Source: Nereocystis luetkeana
Taxonomy: Eukaryota; Sar; Phaeophyceae; Laminariales; Laminariaceae
Assembly: GCA_031213475.1 (NCBI GenBank)
Contig: JARUPZ010000025.1
Location: forward strand, 6,211,676-6,275,675
Reading direction: 5' to 3'
Length of the DNA stretch: 64,000 nucleotides
The notes beneath the pieces are model-generated. The model made no database searches. It was given only the letters and a program-made list of their open reading frames with translations, and had not been told where the DNA came from. This document shows, piece after piece, positions 45,936 through 57,699 of this stretch (position 1 is the first letter of the stretch; every line of letters starts with the position of its first letter). The position numbers were made by a program, and so were the translations under genes.

Positions 45936-46044
45936 TACGGGGGACCATAGTTAATAGGACCAAATATTGTTAGTAGAAATGGTTAAATATATAGGTTTTT
46001 ACGTATGCCACAGGACATGTCCTATTAACTATGGTCCCCCGTAA
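45936..46044. mobile_element. GGGGGACC-family MITE, copy 9
   Basis: TACGGGGGACCATAGTTAAT on the left, TTAACTATGGTCCCCCGTA on the right. An inner GGACATGTCC replaces GGTCC. Confidence 0.93.
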
Positions 46045-46079
46045 TATCAGTATTAATACTTCTGATGTACGGGGTTTAT

Positions 46080-47330
46080 CATGTACCCGGTACCAGGATA
46101 CCAGGTATCATGTAAATACAAGGTTTTTACCAGGTACCAGGTATCATATAAATACAGCGGGTTTTTGTCGCTTGCGCATCCCCGCTCGAAGCGAGATTCC
46201 GAGATCAATGAAGATCAAATGAAAAAAATGTACCAGATACCTGGTATTGATTCGTATTACCAGTAGGTAGCGATAACGTTATCGATAGCAACACAGCTAC
46301 GTGGCACCTTGGCGCCACAGCTGTATCTGTTTTCCCTGGTGTAAGGCTATTATACTTATACTTGTCTGGTACCTGACACTATATATCATGTAACACGCAA
46401 GACAACACACACCCCCTCTGACGACTTTTAAAACTGGGTTTCTCGACAACGGGGACGGCGTACTGAGTACGACGAGCGATGCGTGTATGCAACCTTCTCG
46501 ACGAAGTCTCTCCAAGAGGGCACCATTTTCGGCGTGAGTACCCCCCCCCCATGTTTTTGGAAACCGGGCTTGAAATTCGTCCCAGGGGGTGTGATATCTT
46601 ATCACCCAGTCTGATAGTGTTATAGGGTACTAACCTGATGAACAGTCACTTTTGAAAAGGAATACTCACACAAAGAGAGAGCGGCAACCAGGGGAAGAAA
46701 ACTACGATTGGGTGACAGCCAGTGGTGGTATTGGGTGTGCGATGTTGGGCATCTTCGATTTACTGCTGCTACTACTACTACTACTATTGCATGCGGAAAA
46801 AGGGGCACGGAGTGATCTTCGATGGATAGAAAAGGCGATTTTGACGCGTTGTACACATCGAAGTAACTACGTAACTAACCGTTTTGAGGTGTTGTGTTTT
46901 CGGGTCGAGCATTGTAACTTAATTGCAAGCGTCAGAAACGGAGCACAAGTTAACTTTAGAAAGAGAGAGTTGTAGGGACCCTTTTTTCTTATTTTCACCG
47001 TGCATAAATCGAGATACCTATGTTGTAGCCATGGTTTTGAAAAGGTTGTTCATTCATGTAGTTTTGATGCCGTTGTTGACTGTACGCCAGTTACCCGCTG
47101 AACGCCCATGCCTACGGTCGGCGTCCGCACTCGTCTGCGTGTACCCTAAGTTCTGCTGATACGCCGAGGAAACGAGCGCGGCAGAATAAAAATATCTGCC
47201 GCCAGGAAGAATAGATTTGTCCGTCGACGGGCACAGGGAGGGTGAACAGAAAAGAAACATACGTGTTCGCTGAATATATTGAAAAAAAACAAAAACTTGC
47301 GATAAATGTGGCATATGTAATTGGTACCTG
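46080..47330. other. No gene supported
   Basis: Contains a cluster of TACCWGGTA motifs at 46101-46240 and a C-run at 46540. Open frames on both strands lack splice or domain support. Confidence 0.4.
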
Positions 47331-47454
47331 GTACTTATGCCCTTGACCGCGAGGCTGCTGGAGGGAAGAAGGTGCCTAGAACTTGAAATACGAGAAATAA
47401 GGCACCAAGCCCAGTGGCCGTAGTAGCATTGTTCCGTAGCGGGGCGGAGGGGGG

Positions 47455-47960
47455 GGTGTACTCGATATCATGCACGGCCGTAGTCGTATGACCATAGACC
47501 CTCGCATCCCTACAATGCCGGGACGGAGCACGTCGGGTTTTCACCGACCAGGTAGATAATGCTTGCTTGCACCAAGCGCGAATCGCCGTGGGGTGTTCGG
47601 TGAGTCGCATGAAGGGGGAGCTGCACCCTACGAAGAACCGCTTGTGAGGCGGACTTGCATATGGGTGACAGCTTCAAAGGGTTGATTTTAATTCCTGGCT
47701 GGCCATTTCCAGAGACATTATTGAGAGTACAATGTAACTGCCTCTTGGGCGCCATACCATGAACACTACGTGATACGCTCATTCCCCTTGTGCGGAGTAA
47801 TGGCTCTCCACCCCCGCACAAACTGTCCAACCCGACCACCAGCTGTGATCGACCGCCGAAAAAACAACCCAAAAACGGCACCCTGGCTGTCTAGCTCTAG
47901 TAGTGACAGCATGTTTTACAGTGTCGTCGCCAACCGACGCCAACCCAACCTATCTCTCTC
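47455..47960 (-). repeat. Poly-C-ended 540-bp family, near full length
   Basis: Reverse copy: GTGTACTCGATATCATGC at the left, through ACGGAGCACGTCGGG, GCTTGCACCAAGCGCG and CCTTGTGCGGAGTAATGG, to CCAACCGACGCCAACCCAAC at the right. Confidence 0.9.
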
Positions 47961-48489
47961 TACATAAATAATATAGCGCGAGGGCGGACCCTCGATTTCA
48001 CACCATATATGAGTGACGAAGGGGAGAAGCAAGTCATGGATCCAGCGTCAGTCATCACAGCACTGCTGCTGCTGTATCACGCAGAAAAATGCCATGTAAC
48101 CCTGACAATGTCATGGCTATAGAAAGAGCTGGGATTCAGACGGTGAATGGTACGTAGCCGATAATGATCCCACCAAACCAGAGCGTACGGCAGAGCCGTA
48201 TTGAACCCAGCTCGTTGAGAGGAGCAGGGTGCCAAATGGGACCGGAGCAGATCCGGGCAGGATCAAGTCCGGGTGGAAGGAGGGCGTCAAGGGGAACGCT
48301 TGTCCGCCGTCGGATCAAGTAATCACCTATATCTCCCCCACCGACTGAAGTGCTCTCGTCAGAGCGTGAAAACCGTGTTGCACCCAACGTTAAGTTGCTG
48401 GTACAACCAATGAAAGAAAATTTAGCGAGTAGAACGGCTTAGCGCCCGTGCTCGTCAGAACGTAGGGCAGTAGGAGAGCCGTGGGGATT

Positions 48490-48660
48490 CGCGCTTAGTT
48501 GTAGGAGTGTAGAAGCAGATAGTACGCCACGCCAAGCCATGGGCGAGATGGAAGATGTAGGCAGGCCGTGGGCTGTGCGCTTCGTCGCAGGAGTACAGAA
48601 GCAGATAAAATGCCACGCGAAGCCATGGGTGAGATGGGGGATGGGGGCGGCTTGAAGCGG
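48490..48660 (+). repeat. Tandem pair of about 86 bp
   Basis: AGAAGCAGATAGTACGCCAC at 48511 recurs, with changes, at 48597, followed in both cases by a GCCATGGG.GAGATGG motif. Confidence 0.85.
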
Positions 48661-48779
48661 CAGAGCGGAGAGACGAGATGAAACCGTGTGCACGAGAAGA
48701 AGGCGGGTGGTAGTACCGGTAGTTCCGTCGTCAGATACAATAGCGGCGAATAACGAGGCATGTGCGTTATTTGTCCGTT

Positions 48780-49115
48780 TTTCGCGACATGCCGTGGCAT
48801 GGCCGTGGCACCACCTGCGGCAAAACCTCCCAAGGCATCTTCCTCGGCATACGGCGGAACCTTCCACGCACTTCCACGACATACCTTGGAACCCTAACCC
48901 TAACCTAGGTGTCGTGGACACTGGTGTGCCGTGGGGGTTGCCTTGACATGCCGTGAGGTTGCTATGCATGGCGTGGCGTGGCGGTTGCCGCAGGGGTTTC
49001 CATGGTACCACCCACGGCATTTCACGGTACCCCCCTCCGGCGTCATGGAATCCTAGGCCACGCCGTGGGATGCCGTGGGGATGCCATGGTATGTCATGGG
49101 TGGTACCATGGCTAT
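48780..49115 (+). repeat. TGCCGTGG/CCATGG short-period repeats
   Basis: Imperfect GGCATGCCGTGG and TGCCGTGGGGA units, with a CCCTAACCCTAACC stretch near 48893-48907. Confidence 0.75.
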
Positions 49116-49395
49116 GTCACGAAAACGTCCAATAGTGCATAACCCTGCGAATAGCCCATCGACCCGCGTAATGAAGTGCCCGTCAGAGCGTGTAGCGGAA
49201 ATCGCATCGAGTATAACGTCACCTACACTACTATGTGAAATGTGAAACACGTAGGGGTCCTGAGACAGGCCTGAATCGAAAAATCTCGAGAGAGACGTAT
49301 TCCACCCCCATGTCACTAAAAGGTTCAAATGCCGAACGATGAAGTGTAGATATGTTGATGTGTGGATGGTACGATTGATATAAGCACTGCAAGTA

Positions 49396-50640
49396 CCCCC
49401 CGTTCCCCTCGCCGCCTTGGCAAGGCATATGCTGCGAGGCATGCCATATCAGCCTTGTAGCGAGTGGGGTAGGTATTTTGGGCGTGTGTGAAGGTCGGAC
49501 TCGCCCTGAAGGAGCGACACCTTCCTGCTGGTGCGTGTGGCCGCGAGGCTCAGGCGTGGCGGTAGGGCTAGGTCGCACGTGGTGCGGCAGGCACGGACAC
49601 CTACGGTCGGTGTATCTCTTTGAGGCACTAGCGGCAGAGCAGGAACGTCCATCGGGATGCCCGTGCGCGGAAGCGGGCGCCACCACAGGACGAACTACGG
49701 CACAGTCTAACTGCGCCGGCAGGAGGCTGGGTTCGACGGCGAGGGAGGAGGTGGACTGAGCGTCGACGAGCGGGGAAGAGACAGACTGACCTCACCCTGC
49801 TTTTTGTTTTCAGATCAGATCCGCAAGTTCCGTGGGGCACTTTGTTTTTGGGACGGCGGAGAAGAAGAACCTGCTGGAAGGGAGTGGCAGCAGGAGCACG
49901 TGCGAAGGAGCGGGTCGAATGGGCTGAGGCGGCGAGGCGGCCATGGAGAACGGCAGCAGGACGGCACACGGAGACCCGCGATCGGCGCACACGCCATAGC
50001 AAGAGCAGCAACCATTTGTTTTTGTTCTGAATTTGTTCACGAGGCAGTAGTACCTGTCATGTACGTCACTGGTCTTTGGAGTGATGGCAGAGTTCTATAC
50101 TCTTCGTGGGGAATGGATGACCGCCGGCAAATGTCAGGGACGTGGTATGATAGCTGTGCTGCACCTTGTCCAAACATTTCGGGAAGAAGCGGCGATCGCT
50201 GGTAGTTGTGTGCTGTTTTCACGGTTCGACTGCTCCTTTTTCACCTCGTGACCTTCGACCGCGAACCGTCACTCTGGCAGCACCCCCGACAGCAGAGAGG
50301 CGCGTCCCTCCCTGTCTTCACGACTACCGTGCGTCTCGTAAGGTGAAGGCGGCACTCCAGACAGCAACCGCTGTAGTCAGTAGCCAGTTGGTTAATTGTG
50401 GGGACGGTGGGAACTATATGCTGTAGTTAAACCGGTGCCCGCGGCCGAGTTTGTTCGGTCTGCACTTCTTGAATTTCGGTTTCATGTGCACCTTCTCTCG
50501 TCTGGTGTGTTTTAAGGTGGAAAGCGTCGTGCTTCCCGGCCGTTTCTTTTCTTCTCTCTTCCTGGGACGTCAACACCCTTGTGTGAACACGGACTCCTTA
50601 ATTTCAGAGTTAGTGCGAGAGAAACAACAAAAACATTTTC
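49396..50640 (+). repeat. Repeat B, copy 2
   Basis: Partner of 29741-31006. It keeps the TTTTGTTTTCAG acceptor-like site followed by ATCAGATCCGCAAGTTCC, a longer open frame (ARAKERVEWAEAARRPW), and an AACAACAAAAACA tail instead of a long CAA array. Divergence of roughly 15-20% by eye indicates an older split than the LINE copies. Confidence 0.75.
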
Positions 50641-50649
50641 AGATGGCGC

Positions 50650-51600
50650 ATGGAACCATGATGTTGATGTTCTCGCACTGGCTCATTGCCCTGAAGTCCT
50701 GTGGCCTGTGGTAACAGAACAGGCTGCAAAAAACAACGCATCTCGATGGGAGAAAACATAGCAAGTACTTGGTTCGAAATGGTGCCCACGGCAAGGGAAA
50801 CGGTACGAAAGAGCTGCGGTATACCATCTCGTACGAGTATCACTTGCAACCAGAAAATACCCTGAACACATCCATGGTATTCTGTGTACACCCGAAAGAA
50901 AAAAGAAGAAAGCAGAGAAATAAAAAAGGAAATTGCGAAGAGACGAGAGAGGGTAAAAAACAGAACAGGAACAAAGAAAGGAAAAGAGAAAATAATTAAA
51001 ACATAACGTAGAAGAACAAAGCAAACATGCGCTCAGGGCGCAGGCCGAGTTCCATGGACAAGGGTGCTGTCTGCTGGTACGGATCAGTCGTAGGGTATGT
51101 TAAGCTGACGGGCCAACATAGGGACGTCACAAGAAGACCAGACGGAGGGCAAGAGGACAAGAGAAGGATAGCGACAAGGAGCTAATTAAAAAAAACGATG
51201 AGTCCTCCTATGTCCAGCTGGTAGGCCAAGGACGACACAACAGACACGAGGAAGCCAGAGACAATCGGGTCAAAGGGGGTAAAAAACAGTTGAATTAAAA
51301 ATAGCCAGTGCAAAAACAAAATATCGAAGGGTCCGAAGGGTCCGAAGGGTCTATGGAATATACATGCATAAAAAAATTGAACAAAGTAAGGCGGACGCAG
51401 CCGACGCAGAATGCATCAGGGTACGGGGATCAACGTAAATAAATAAAACGCACCTTCTTAACCTTCTACTCGAACCCTGGTGTTACCCTATCAGGTTACT
51501 AATGTATGACACCAACCAAATACCATCGTCTGCAGACAGCAGCATACCCTTGATCTTACCCTTTTACACCCCGCCCAAATCATGATCTATCTATCTACAG
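50650..51600. other. No gene seen
   Basis: Purine-rich AT sequence with GAAAAGAAAG stretches and a triple GGGTCCGAAG repeat near 51330. Nothing coding is supported. Confidence 0.5.
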
Positions 51601-51995
51601 ATAGATCATCTGTATGAATAGAGTCCCTCACTTGACCGTGGTGAGAGGTTTTTCAGGATCTGCCGCACAGTACAGATCCCAACCCAGGAGACAGGCGCTG
51701 AATCGTGCAGAAGTTTAACTCGGTTATCACCTGCAGCACGACTAGATTATATCAGTACAGATCACACAGATCATGCAGATCATATCATGAGGTAATTCAG
51801 ATTATACAGATCATGCAGATCAGATCATAAGGTAATTCAGATTATACAGATCATGCAGATCATAATTTCATCCAGATCATAAGATCATTCAGATTATACA
51901 GATCATGATCTCATTCTGATACAGATCATACAGATCATACAGATCATGATCTCATTCAGATACAGATCATACAGATCATACATATCAGGAATCTA
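51585..51995 (+). repeat. GATC-family core and CAGATCATA array
   Basis: The core (TTTTTCAGGATCTGCC and CCCAACCCAGGAGAC) is followed by about 230 bp of AGATCATGCAGATCATA units. Confidence 0.88.
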
Positions 51996-52127
51996 TCTGC
52001 CCCGAAACATGTAGATCTTCAAGTGGGAATGATCTCTTCGATATGTGTGGAGTGTGTCTCCCTTGGCTGTTGTTGATTGTGTCGGGGTTGTTTCGGCTGG
52101 GGTCAGGGTTACGGGTACAGTACTGCC

Positions 52128-52300
52128 GGTCCCTCTATAGTGCCGGTATGCGCCAGACAACAATACCGACACTCTATCCGCAACCGCCACTACTCCGCAC
52201 ACTTTCCAACACTGGCTGATCCAGTAGACTACGTGCCGAGCGACCTCACAGACACTATAGTGGGCAATCGGCACTACTCGGACGGCACTATAGAGGGGCC
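52128..52300. mobile_element. Third MITE-like family, CCCTCTATAGTGCCG ends
   Basis: GGTCCCTCTATAGTGCCGG at the left is mirrored by CGGCACTATAGAGGGGCC at the right, 173 bp end to end. A solo end (CCCTCTATAATGCCGGTA) lies at 54970-54987. Confidence 0.7.
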
Positions 52301-53099
52301 ACCACTGCTGCAGTTACAGCGTAATCTGTCTCGTACACACTGCCGTATATGGCCCTCATCCTACTGCAGTAGAGGTTCGACTACAAGTGATAGTGTTATC
52401 AGCCACTCTATGTATGACATGTATGACATGTATCAGCCGTTCGTTACAAGGAGCGTGAGGTCCCAGCAGTACAGCCGGTAGAATCGTCTTGCGTCCGTGC
52501 TTCACGAATCCTTGCCGTGAAACTCGGACGCCAATTTTTGTGTCATCCCCTCCACGCATTCATTAACCCAGTGGCTGGCAATCGCCATAGAGTGACTTGT
52601 TGCGTCAATTGCCCTCCTCTCATGTCCCAAGAGTTTTTTTTTTTCAAGACCGCGGTTCGACCTTTTCACCCCCCCCCCCCCCCTTACATTCCAGCCAAGT
52701 TACGATAATGGCCGTTGAGTTCATAAGCAGCTTAGTAAATAGCCGTTGAGGTCGCACAGGGGTGCGATCGTTTTTCAACGGCTCTATTATCCTAGAACGG
52801 GAAGGTTTGCTGAATACCGAATGCCAGTACCGAACAAGGCATCTTCGGAAATATCTGGAAATATCTGGTCCAGAGCCGTTCGGAAATATGTTATTCGTTT
52901 TGTTTTGTGCACCCTGGCCGCTGTTTCAAAAAAATGAAGAAAACAGAAAAGCGCCGAGAAACGAGCGCAGCCGCTGTGCGATTTCCCAACGCTCTACCTG
53001 GTATACTCTACGTTTTTTGTTTTACAGTCGAGACAGGGTACACAGCCCCCACTCCCTAGTAACTCGCTCTGCTGTCATCTTCGAATATTGCACACCTTT

Positions 53100-53245
53100 C
53101 TTGGACAGACAGATCGTGATTTAGATAATCTGTTGATAGTTCCTCGCCTTCCGCTGCGGGATGCTGTACAAGGATCTGCGCAGCACATATCCTTTCCCAG
53201 GACTGATGTGCTACATACGTAGATCGTGCATATCGTGTACGGTTC
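53100..53245 (+). repeat. GATC-family core copy
   Basis: GATAATCTGTTGATAG, then ACAAGGATCTGCGCAGCAC and CCTTTCCCAGGACTG match the family order. Confidence 0.65.
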
Positions 53246-53249
53246 CCCC

Positions 53250-54030
53250 CCCCGGCGGCGACATGGTCATACACACGAGTTAGGGAACATGCCTGCCCCG
53301 AAAATTGCTGGACCAAATGATCTGGCAATGATCTGCCGATGATCTGTCCGTTGAGATGTGGAAAAATTAGAAAGGCCGTGGCCAACTGCTTGAGACCGCT
53401 GGTGCAATGCACTGCTTGATTACCACCAAGAACCACCCACGAGCATGACGGAGGGGGGGGGGCGCAGTAGATCAGGAACAAACATGCTCGGTAAAATGAC
53501 TGGAATGTATTGCTTTTTGTTCTGTACTTGTCTGATGATGGGCCTTGATTGCTCAAGGTCCACCCCGAGATAGTCTGAGCAAGCCTTCGAACCCGCATGA
53601 GGCTTCCGTATCCCCTTTTGGGCTATATGTTCGTTTTAAGCCACCGTGAAAACTTGCCGCCGGCTTCGCTCGTATTCAACACACCACTACCCCTGGCCGG
53701 GTATGCTGAGCTCCGGGTTATTTCCGTGTTTTGAATCCAGACACACCATTTGAGTTATTTTCAGTCGCGGATCGCTTTTGAAAGGGGGGGGGGGGGGAAA
53801 CTGCCGCCGCATCCCCGCACTCTCTCCCGTAAAAAAAAAACGAAACAAGAAAGTGCAACGCGCGACATATTCCGTGCTGGACGGCAGTCACACACACATG
53901 TTCACATACCCTCCCCTCCCCTCCCCTCTCCTTCCCTACCTCCCCCCCCCCCTCCCCTCCCCTTCTCTACCCCCCCCCCCCCCCCCCCGCCCTACCCTCC
54001 CACGCTTTCCCCTTACGCACACCGTTAGTA
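53250..54030. other. No gene seen before a long C/T tract
   Basis: A G-run at 53787 and a C/T-rich tract at 53905-54030, the latter acting as a polypyrimidine tract for the exon at 54044. The 180-codon minus-strand frame at 53056-53598 overlaps a repeat and is not supported. Confidence 0.5.
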
Positions 54031-54043
54031 CCAGCTGCTTCAG

Positions 54044-54462
54044 CGAAACATGTCCCATGAGGCGGAGGTGGGGATGGGGGCGGGTGAGGGAGAAGGACGC
54101 GGCGGGGATGGGGGGGGTCAGGGCGGAGGGCGCGACTACTTCACCCCCTTATGGCAGACCAAAGGGGCCCAATCGTTCGGCGGGGGGTTGCTGCAGGCGG
54201 TTCCCGGGGCGGGGACGGCGGGAGGCATCCCCGGGTCAAACGTTGTGGAGAGCGAGGGCTTCGTTCCACTACGGAAGGTTCGACCCCTCCCCCCCCCCCC
54301 CCCCCACCCACATCCCCCGCTCCCCTCCCCTCCCCTCCCCTCCCCTTCCTCGCCTCCATTGGTTTCGTTTGTCCCTTTTTGAAATCTGTCTTTGGAGAGG
54401 TGGCGCGTGCGCTAGAAGCTTCTGCTGTTGTGGGCCCAGAACGATTGCAGTACTACCAGTGA
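54044..54462 (+). CDS. 3' end of an unrecognised gene, two exons
   Basis: A pyrimidine tract of about 120 bases ends at CTGCTTCAG; an alternative AG lies nine bases earlier in the same phase. The exon 54044-54277 gives 78 codons: RNMSHEAEVGMGAGEGEG, a Gly-rich stretch, then RDYFTPLWQTKGAQSFGGG and NVVESEGFVPLRK. The donor is AAG|GTTCGA. A second C/T tract leads to GGAGAG and the last exon 54400-54462, VARALEASAVVGPERLQYYQ and a TGA, in matching phase 0. The reading frame is consistent and its composition looks like a real C-terminus. I do not recognise the protein. ATG at 54050 could instead be the start. Confidence 0.6.
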
Positions 54463-54504
54463 TCGTTGATTATATTTGCGGTAAGCGTGGTATGTATCCG
54501 GGTT

Positions 54505-54685
54505 GCTGAGGATGATGATGGTGGTGGTGGTGGTGGTGGTGGTGGTGGTGGTGGTGGCGGCGGTGGTGATGATGAGGATGAGGGTGATGGTGGTGATGAT
54601 GGTGATGGTGGTAACGATGATGATGATGATGATGAGGATGATGATGATGACGATGATGATGACGATGATGGTGATGAAGGCGCAT
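54505..54685 (+). repeat. GGT/GAT trinucleotide repeats
   Basis: GGTGGTGGT followed by GATGATGATGAGG units, just after the stop of the 54044-54462 gene. Confidence 0.95.
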
Positions 54686-54829
54686 CCCTCACTTCCCTCA
54701 GGTGTAGCTCGAGTCCCCACAAAGCAGGCTAGAAAAAAAAGCGTCTATAGACGGCGAGAGAAACACCAAGTACAGGGCTACCAAACGCTCGGCCGTACGC
54801 CGCCTTAGCCCTCACTCGCTGTACGGTAT

Positions 54830-54940
54830 TACGGGGGGCCATATTTAATACCAGGTAGGACCTATGATATACATAAAAAAACTATCTATTTAACCATTTT
54901 TACTAACAATGTTTGGTCATATGAACTATGGTCCCCCGTA
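54830..54940. mobile_element. GGGGGACC-family MITE, copy 10, with a TACCAGGTA insertion
   Basis: TACGGGGGGCCATATTTAA on the left, GAACTATGGTCCCCCGTA on the right. Seven extra bases at 54850-54856 turn the usual TTAATAGGACC into TTAATACCAGGTAGGACC. Confidence 0.93.
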
Positions 54941-55181
54941 ATAGTGGTTCCTTTATGGTGCAGGCTACCCTCTATAATGCCGGTAAAAGCGCTTGGCGCA
55001 TATGGGAAGAACTAATGTGGTAGCGTGCGGATTCGTGCTGGTTGCCGCTTTACTATTAAAATTAATAGTGCCGATATTGTTCGTTTGGCTCATACCGACG
55101 GTGTATAGGGACCACTGCTGTCTCATCGCGTTGTCCTATTACGCGGCTCCTTGTCCCTTCCTCTCCCAGCCCGCACCACAC

Positions 55182-55210
55182 CTCAGGCTCGACAGGAGGC
55201 GATAACCAAC
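55182..55210 (+). repeat. Short repeat shared with the ATP-grasp gene leader
   Basis: CTCAGGCTCGACAGGAGGCG followed by ATAACCAACA. Close copies lie at 58263-58290 and 58648-58677. Confidence 0.6.
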
Positions 55211-55224
55211 ATTTCATACCGCGT

Positions 55225-55420
55225 GCAGACAGATCATGATCTATCTATCTATCTATCTATCTATCGATCTATCTATCTATCTATCTATCTTCAGCGCAGA
55301 TAATCTATTAGCAGTAGGTCCACGCCTGCCGCTGTGAGAGCATATGCGGGATGTGCATATAATATACTGTATTAACAGTACACTTCCAACCCAGGAAAAC
55401 GTGCGCTACGATAGACCATA
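55225..55420 (+). repeat. ATCT microsatellite and GATC-family core
   Basis: ATCT units at 55229-55290, then AGATAATCTATTAGCAG, ATGCGGGATGTGCATAT and CCAACCCAGGAAAACG. Confidence 0.8.
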
Positions 55421-55429
55421 TGGATGATA

Positions 55430-55620
55430 TCCCCCCCCCCCCCCGCGCTCCGTCTCGAAATGGATGCGTGGACAATGGTCAAATGACTAAGGCAAGCAAC
55501 AAATGAGTACGCCCCTTCCCCCCCCCCCCCCCCCCCTCCCCTCCCAATGGCCACACGACTACGGCCATGCATGAGATCGAGTACATATCTCCTATCGAGT
55601 ACACCCCCCCCCCTCCCTGC
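55430..55620 (+). repeat. Poly-C-ended family end plus a second short repeat
   Basis: 55443-55520 matches the inverse of 18425-18505. 55550-55612 is ACACGACTACGGCCATGC to CTATCGAGTACACC before poly-C. Confidence 0.8.
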
Positions 55621-55639
55621 CAACCGGCAACATGAGCTA

Positions 55640-57480
55640 GATCACACAAAACCTGCAAAACGTCTGCCTTGCCTGGAAACATATTTTGCATCATGAAGCG
55701 GGGATGATCTGTAGATGATCTGTAGACTATATGCTCTGTCAGAGTTGTGCGAGACGTTTTTTTGTTTTCCCCTTCTTTTCGCCACTCTTTTTTGTCGGTC
55801 TGACCCGGTATACGTAGGCCCCCCCGTTGGGCATACGATTTCTTCACCGAACGGGCGGGGACTGTTTTTTTCAGGAAGGATGGTGGATATGTGTTTAACG
55901 ATGAGGTGGTGCTTTGGTTCTGTGAGCTCCTCGCCCGACGAGCCACAGCAGGCTCCATGTCCCCACCCGAAACACGACGCTCGGAGAGGCGTTCGCTCGC
56001 GCAACGCGCGACGCACGACGCGCGACGCGACCGAGGCTTCGCATGCGCTACGATACGTAAACAATCCTGAAACGAACGAACTACTCTGGCGGGAAAATGT
56101 GAGGACTGCGTAGACATTAACGTGAAGACCAAGCGGTACCCAGATGGTTCCGGCACCCAGGTGGGACTACTCGGAGTAGGGGTCATACTAGGTATAAATT
56201 TACTCACTTGAGGAAATCAACCGGTCAGGAAAAAATATTTTGCCTCACAAGGCAAAAAAAAAAGTGCAACCCCTTACTACGTACGTACCGTGGGATGATT
56301 CGCTTTTTTTTCTTTTTTTTTTTGTCTGAAGCGAAGAAAGAGCAAGTCCCAGAAGAGGTTGTTCCGTGATCTGAAATAACTGCAAGAGGCGTGTAGTGGT
56401 CGTAGCATGTTTTGGCCGAAGTATTTCTGACGAACCGGATCTCTCAGGGCCCATCTTATCGGGGGTCTCTTTTTTATTTTTTATTCTTGTCCTGATTTAA
56501 TTTGTATCTGATTGGCCGAAGAGTAAATCACCAAGCAGGCATTCTCAAGGCAAATTAAAAAAGATCGGTCAGAGTGAAAAGTCTTTTGGGACTTTTTGCG
56601 TGTGATTTTTTATTTCACTTCAGAATTTGGGAGTTGATCAGCCTTGATGTAGCATGTTCGTGGTGAGTCAATACCCCCGGTGGAGTCTGGGGTGATTATT
56701 GGGCGCTTCGGTGACCACGATCAAGGCGATAAAACGCGAACCTCAACGAGAGGTAACCGGAGCAATAGCCGCGCCCACGCCCACAGACCATAGCACATCG
56801 TACCCCGGCGGTGGCGCCTCAAAAAATATATGGCGGCCGCAAACCCAGTTTTCCGGCCCGCTCGATCGGCCAACCATCACGAAATCGGAGCAAAAACGGG
56901 CAAAAAAACAGAGAATACGCTAGAAACCTCAATAGCTGCATCACCGTTGCTGTTCCGCACGCGACGCTTGACGGCTCCCTCCGCCCGCCCAAGACACCCT
57001 GAGATTGATAGCTTCCTATCCTGCGCCACCGAAAAGGAAAAGAGGCTGGCGGCGGCGCGCACGCGACGACGCAAACCTTCGCTCTCGTCTACGCTCGTCG
57101 CTGTTTGTCGGCTGGGAGTTGTGTGACGCGGTGCGTTAATTCAGGTCATGCCGAAAAATTGTTTTGTTCGACAATTTATACGCCGTTTTCCGATAGGATA
57201 CAAACACGTTTTTTTTTGTCCGAAATCAGATTAAAATTCATTGAAATTAAATTTTTATTTCCGAATAACGAATTTTAGCGCTCCCCGTTAAGATCGGCCC
57301 TTAACCCAATAACGTCGGGAAACGTTTTTTTTTTCTGTTTTTACAGTATGTTTCGTGGTGTGCCTTGGCATTGGGATTGTTCATAGGGTGGCACACAGTT
57401 TTTTTTTTTTTTGTCTCAAAATCAGTTTCTGGGTGACTTAGCAATTACCTGGTAAAGGTGTAGAGCTCCCATACTGCAAT
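55640..57480. other. Unresolved frames, no supported gene
   Basis: The plus frame 55715-56113 (YVGPPVGHTISSPNGRG) and minus frames overlap it. The plus frame 56699-56923 begins ASVTTIKAIKREPQRE before a GAG|GTAACC donor-like site, and 56830-57126 is another open plus frame. None has both an acceptor and a partner exon. 56190-56300 resembles 34980-35060. Confidence 0.25.
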
Positions 57481-57565
57481 CAAGGAAGGAGCCTAAAATT
57501 ATTTATGCGCTACCCCCACAAGGCAAACCCGCTGGGAGCTCGGTTAGACGCGACGTTGTTGGGCA

Positions 57566-57600
57566 GTACGTACGTACGTACGTACGTACGTACGCACGTA
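57566..57600 (+). repeat. GTAC tetramer run
   Basis: About eight GTAC/TACG units. Confidence 0.95.
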
Positions 57601-57699
57601 AATGAGCTCTTATTTTTGGCCGGAAAGAAGCAGGCACGCCCTTCTCGAACTCCCCTACAAAGCGAATCGTTTTTCGCCTGCGGTACGTGGAAAAAATCG

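Noticed and set aside
53056-53598. 180-codon minus-strand frame
   Set aside because: It overlaps a GATC-family repeat copy and a G-run and shows no domain or splice pattern.
55479-56207. 242-codon minus-strand frame
   Set aside because: It includes a poly-C-ended repeat and GATC-type sequence, and competing frames are open on both strands.
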